A stretch of DNA of 64,000 nucleotides, taken from assembly GCA_027924585.1 (NCBI GenBank), contig BSBM01000904.1:22839001-22903000 (forward strand), read 5' to 3'. Shown here in pieces: positions 59,294 through 64,000 of this stretch; positions within the stretch are counted from its first letter, which is position 1; every line of letters starts with the position of its first letter. The notes under the pieces are model-generated. The model did no database searches, was not told where the DNA came from, and was given only the letters and a program-made list of their open reading frames with translations. Source of the stretch: Larix kaempferi (taxonomy: Eukaryota > Streptophyta > Pinopsida > Pinales > Pinaceae). The position numbers and the translations under genes are program-made.

Positions 59294-62200
59294 TGTTATC
59301 ACACACATAGTAGCCGGGCTACCATGTGAGCAGAGCAGATATCTGCACTTTCCAGAGCTTTGCCTTTACACTTATTCAGTGAGATATGCTATGATGAGCA
59401 GCATTATTTATGATCACTCACACATCAAAGCATCTTTATATCAGACATTTAGTAGACCTTATGCCAAGGCTGAGCCTTGAGACCTCAGATTTTATGACCG
59501 ATATGACCTTTTGTTCCATACAGTTACAGTGTAGTTTTCAGTGTTTCAGATACAATGTTCTCAGTGGTTATAGTTGGTTCAGATTACAGATGTTGATTGA
59601 TGACCCAGTATATATATGTGATGTGCGTTGATGTTATTACCTTGCTGTTTAGGTCATTTTGATGACAACTGGATGTTATTACCTTGATAGCATTGACTTG
59701 GTATATGGCAATTATGATCTGGCAGTATATTGATGTTAAAATGAAATTGGTTGTTATGGATTATATATATTGATTGTATTACTGACATTTGGAAACTCTT
59801 GTTTTATACTTGTTGGTCTTTACCTTCATATGAATGTGAACATGATCATTTAGTGTCTTTTTGACCTGCTAGCTTAGGCACCATTTCTACTTGTCTCCAT
59901 CCATCAAGTTGTCTTTTCCCCATTTATTGGTTTTCTCCCCGACTTGCACCTTGACTTGTGATATGGAGGATCTCCCTGCTTCTGCCTCTGTGTTGGACTT
60001 GCATCCATGTTTATTTTGTGTCTCGTCTCTGAGTTGGCAACAAAACTTGCCCTTGGTGAGTTGGATTTTATGCCTCTATCACTCTAGACGGTTGCCCCAA
60101 TGTGTAGTTTAGATTTGCAGATGTCCCCCCTAGTTGCTTGAGTTGTGTTGGCTAAAACCTGAAGCAAAATTGTACTACATATGGAAATTATTGTTATATC
60201 TTGTACAGCCCAATGAAAGGGGCTATGAAATTGAAGTGAAATTCAAATGATATGAAATGTAAATGCACCCCGGATGTAAGCTGCGATTAGTTGTGCTTAT
60301 CAGCACATGTGAAATCCCAGAGGGGTCATATTAGGCCTAAAAAAGCAATGGATAAATATATGCTAAATATAAAAATTCTTGGCCATGAAATGTAATGAAA
60401 TGAAAGGTCCTAAAAAGCAGTGGCTAAATGTAAGCTAAATCTAAACACTGTTGACCTTATGTGAAACTTTCCTCATTGAGCCTGTGGGTTATGATATGAG
60501 ATGGAGCAAGGGACAACTAATTCAAGTGTCCCTTAGGACCTCAAGTTACAGTTGGCCGGGCACCTAGTTCACGACAGTTCTAGTAGTAGACAATTTTTGC
60601 TAAGGTTGAATAAGCACTTCTTTGAACAACTTATCCATTTGTGAGACACCGCCATTCCTTGTGTACTCCTTGTCCAACACATGCTTAAGTGTGTAACACC
60701 ATGTCCTTCATCCAAAGTATCACAGTGTCAAGTCAGTCAAGTCATCCCTTTCAGCCTAGCCTTGTGTCTTTAGCCTTCACCCTTTGCTAGCAATTTGATC
60801 ATGTTTACAAACAAGTATATTCTTGAGATTCTTCTTGAAAGTAAATTATTTAACAAACCATTATTATTTGTTAAATGCCAGTGAAAGGATGCTTAATACA
60901 TTAGAGTCTCGCTATCAAAATGATTTAGAGAGCATGTCTTAACTATTTGCAGCAGCTTGGCTTCTCTAGCCAAGGTCATTTTTTATCAGTTTGACCAGTC
61001 AAACCTAGTTTGACCAAGGTCAACCTTGGGATCCATGATGAGATGGACCATTTATATTGTATGATGATGATCTATGGTCCTTTATATACCTTATGATGAT
61101 TCCATATGATGGGCACAAGCTTTAGACGATGATTGATGCAGTTTTTCATGATTATTATTATTTCCAGATCATCATATTTTTACATTGTCTAGGTATGGTG
61201 GACCCTATAGATGATCTTATAGGTTATCAGGAGGTGTATGAGTACTCATCTCTAGTGGATTTGAGCCTTCTGGATTCATTGAGACACTTATCTTTCAGTT
61301 TCAAGCACTCCCAGACAGGATTTACGCAGTTTTTCACCTGTTCACCAGTTTGGCCATGTTGATGTGGCCTGTCTAGCTAGATCATTGGAGGTCAGTCATT
61401 TCCTAGAGCGCTGCAGGGGAAGGGGGTGGTCCAGCCACTTGTTATTACCATATTACCCCCCCTTCCGGACAGGATGGCACAGTCAGTTTGACAATGCAGG
61501 CACCTAACAATCAGTTATGGGCAGTTTCAAGGATTTTCAGGAGTATAAAAAAATGGAATAAAAAGGTCATAAGAGAATTCGATGTAGGCAATTGAGGCAA
61601 GGTCTTGGCATGAGGTCTGCTTTGAGGTCATCTATGGTGTATCCCACTCCTTCCAGATCAGTTTGCAGCAGTCAGGCGGGTCCACACAGTCAGCAAGATG
61701 TCTTTTGATGTATTTTTCTCTCAAATTGGGGGGGCAGGATTTGATCATTTGTGTACTTGGACATGTCATTAAGTCTCATGTTATATTATTGTGCCATGGG
61801 GCGATGCTAGTGAAGGGAAATAATACCTCCTAGCCCCACTCCTAGTCACTTGTCCTAGCCATCTTATGTGGCACACACTTGTATTAGCCTCCCTTAGTCA
61901 TGAAGTCATCCCCCCTAGGGTCTTTTTAGGCATGATGTCATCCCTTTAGTGAGTGATCCATGTCATATGTTGTATTGGCTCATCTTAGCCATTGATTTTA
62001 TTGTTGTATCTTTTGATCTCAACCACTCATTCATAAAGTGGTTAGGGTTTTGGTCTCTCTCCTCCTATTTAAGGAAGAGACCCCCCTATTGTAAAGGCAT
62101 CTAGAGATTTTTGGCTCTTGGCTATTGGAATAAAATTCTATCTTTTGGAGCAATGCTTGGATCTTGAAGTGGATGTTTGGTTGTGATGATTGTAAATGCT

Positions 62201-63662
62201 TTTTCCATTGCACTGGAGGATATCTTGTAGCTATCTTGCATCTTTTGCCAGTTTTTTATTTACAAGTGAAGAAGACGTCTTGGGAGGAATGCACATTGGT
62301 GGGGGGCTTGCCCTGCAACTTTCCTTCAAATCGTGGAAAAAACAGGGAGTGGTTTTGTCTTTGTACGAATCATTCTTTGTCATCTATTTCTAGCTTGTAT
62401 CTACCCTTATCTTGTTTGACTGATTGAGCTTTGTCTCCTTGGTTTTTACAGGTACAGAGGGACACACGTGTGGGCTTGGACAAATCATTTTGGCAAGAGG
62501 GCTTCAAAATCTTCCATTTGATCTTTGGGAAAGTAATCCTCATCACAATTGGCATTCATCTCATTATCCAGGTATGCTTGAAAGGTTAGTATTTTTCCTC
62601 CTTGGCTTATCCATTATTTCTAGATCTCAAAACCCTAAACTTCAAAACCCTTGCATTTTTTTATTTTTCAGATCTATGGAGATCTAGCAACTTTTTGGGC
62701 TTAATAATTAAAACCCACCTCTACATTAGTCACAACGTTCCCGATCTATAATTTGGTGGACATCCGACTCCATTTTTCCCTTCATCTAAGGCACTAGTCC
62801 TCCTTGAGGCAAGTCGCACTCCTTGGGTAGATGGTCTTTTGCTAGATCCCACATGTGGGTATTGCCAATTCTTCATTGATCCTTTAGATCCACTCATTTG
62901 CAAACCCCCTAGTGCCTTTCTTCTTTGATTTTATCCTTGTGGGCCCCATTTGGACCAATTTCCATATTTTAAGGGTGGGCCCTGTTGGTAGTACGACTGT
63001 CGTTACACCAAAACCCGCAGGTGATTGGTAAACTCACCACCGCCATATTTCAAGGATCCACGAGAGGCGATTAGTCCCTTGTCATGATACACCGGGGAGC
63101 GCTGACTACTTGCAATTTCGTGCAACAATCTCCCCCTCAGCACAAGCTGAGTGTGTATCGAACTCGTGACCTCTAGCTCTGATACCAATTGTTGGTAATA
63201 CGGTTGCCGTTACACCAAAACCCGCAGGTTATTGGTAAACTCACCACTGCCAGATTTCAAGGATCCACAATAGGCGATTAGTCCCTTGTCACGATACACC
63301 AGGAAGCACTGACTACTTGCAATTTCGTGCAACAGGCCCCACTTGGATCTATTATTTGGGCACTAGATCTATCTATATCTATCACTTTAACCCCATAAGT
63401 GGCCTTCATCTCTCCTTGGTTGAATATTTATCTTTCCTTAAGCCTCTTCAACCAAGCCCTAACTCATTGGGCCCACTTATCCATCCTAGATCTAGATCTA
63501 ATCTTGATCTTCCTTTTGTCACCATCACATATCCCTAGGAGGTCTTGATTTGATTCGCTATCCTTCATTGGATAAGCTAGGGTCTCCCCCTTGGTCTTGC
63601 TTAGGCTTGATCTAAAGTGAAGAGTGCCTCGGTTAACGTGACACCCATCTTGCATTGGGAAC
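59294..63662 (+). repeat. LTR-B copy 8, nearly complete
   Basis: It begins TGTTATCACACACATAGTAG and reaches within ~120 bp of the LTR-B 3' end, where a reversed LTR-B starts. TATTTAAG at 62066-62073 and AATAAAATT near 62130 mirror copy 2. A complete TRIM sits at 62983-63334. No genes; short frames such as 62164-62427 are LTR sequence. Confidence 0.85.
62983..63334 (-). mobile_element. TRIM (miniature LTR retrotransposon), complete
   Basis: Two 145-bp direct LTRs (62983-63127 and 63190-63334) differ at about 13 positions. The internal region is only 62 bp. The perfect TSD GGCCC lies at 62978-62982 and 63335-63339. On the minus strand a PBS TGGTATCAGAGC is two bases inside the right-hand LTR and a purine tract AGGGGGAGAT ends at the left-hand LTR, so transcription runs leftward. 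It encodes nothing and would need enzymes from another (Copia-type) element. In size and layout it matches the TRIM/SMART class. Confidence 0.93.
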
Positions 63663-64000
63663 TGTTATCACACAACTTGTAGTTGTCCCTAGTAGTATCC
63701 CATCCGGGATGGTAGAGGAGATGGACAACTAAAGAGGTGACCCAAGAGATGCCACGGTTCCCAATGCAAGGTGGGAGTCACGTCAACCGAGGCACTCTTC
63801 ACTTTAGATCTAGATAAATCAAGACCTAGGGGGAGACCCTATAACCAATCAAAGATGATTGGACCCAGACAAAGGTTCCTAGGGATGAGTAAATGGTAAG
63901 TTACGGAAACCAAAGCAAGGTAAAGTGGACCTAGAAATTGAAGTATGGTTGAAGGTGGTTTGAGAGATGATTAGTGTTTCAACCAATGTATGATTTAGGC
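63663..64000 (-). repeat. LTR-B copy 9, 3' end, reversed
   Basis: It starts TGTTATCACACAACTTGTAG, the reverse complement of the LTR-B 3' end, and runs out of the window. It interrupts copy 8 within its 'cattgggaac' stretch, so it is the younger of the two. Confidence 0.82.

Overview
The window is plant nuclear DNA made almost entirely of transposable elements. Evidence: Ty3/Gypsy and Ty1/Copia polyproteins, primer-binding sites complementary to plant tRNA-Asp and tRNA-iMet, a plant-type hAT transposase pseudogene with BED and DUF659-like parts, a LINE zf-RVT fragment, a tRNA-type SINE head and a TRIM element. I see no ordinary host gene, no rRNA or tRNA gene and no CRISPR array. Very long LTRs (3.9-5.2 kb), deep nesting and many solo or broken LTRs suggest a large-genome seed plant. 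A gymnosperm is possible, but the sequence does not fix the species.

Three related long-LTR families dominate; the names are mine. LTR-A flanks a gag-pro/pol element at 1504-23635, with a fragment at 48236-48695. LTR-B occurs nine times on both strands. LTR-C is a solo LTR at 33987-39624. All three start TGTTATCA. A and B also share the sequence just upstream of their 3' LTRs, so they probably use related enzymes.

Layout. 1-1503 is an LTR-B fragment. 1504-23635 is element A: a 5' LTR lacking its first ~474 bp, a tRNA-Asp PBS, a gag-protease ORF (6479-9493), a complete LTR-B (10088-14501), a pol ORF (14489-18157; RNase H, RT, degenerate RNase H, integrase) and a complete 3' LTR. 23636-28078 holds decayed LINE sequence, a SINE candidate and a LINE fragment with a target duplication. 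28079-33623 is a hAT transposase pseudogene split by a solo LTR-B with a perfect TSD (GTAGC). 33624-41048 is a hAT remnant containing an old reversed A/C-like LTR. That LTR was split by solo LTR-C, which in turn carries a 1.2-kb non-autonomous hAT element with an 8-bp TSD. 41049-46077 is a Copia element with several stops and no 3' end. 46078-54690 is a mosaic of LTR-B pieces in both orientations, with an LTR-A tail and a second copy of the 1.2-kb hAT element. 54691-57646 is part of a minus-strand LTR element of unknown coding capacity. 58014-64000 is stacked LTR-B copies, one carrying a complete 352-bp TRIM.

Most worth follow-up: the placement of LTR-B between gag-pro and pol without a TSD; a gag-pro ORF that ends in an integrase-C-terminal-like module; an intact RNase H upstream of RT paired with a degenerate one downstream; a tandem double-hairpin motif in LTR-A and LTR-C with compensatory changes; and an 18-copy irregular motif array in the Copia LTR. 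All boundaries were read by eye, and no database search was possible.
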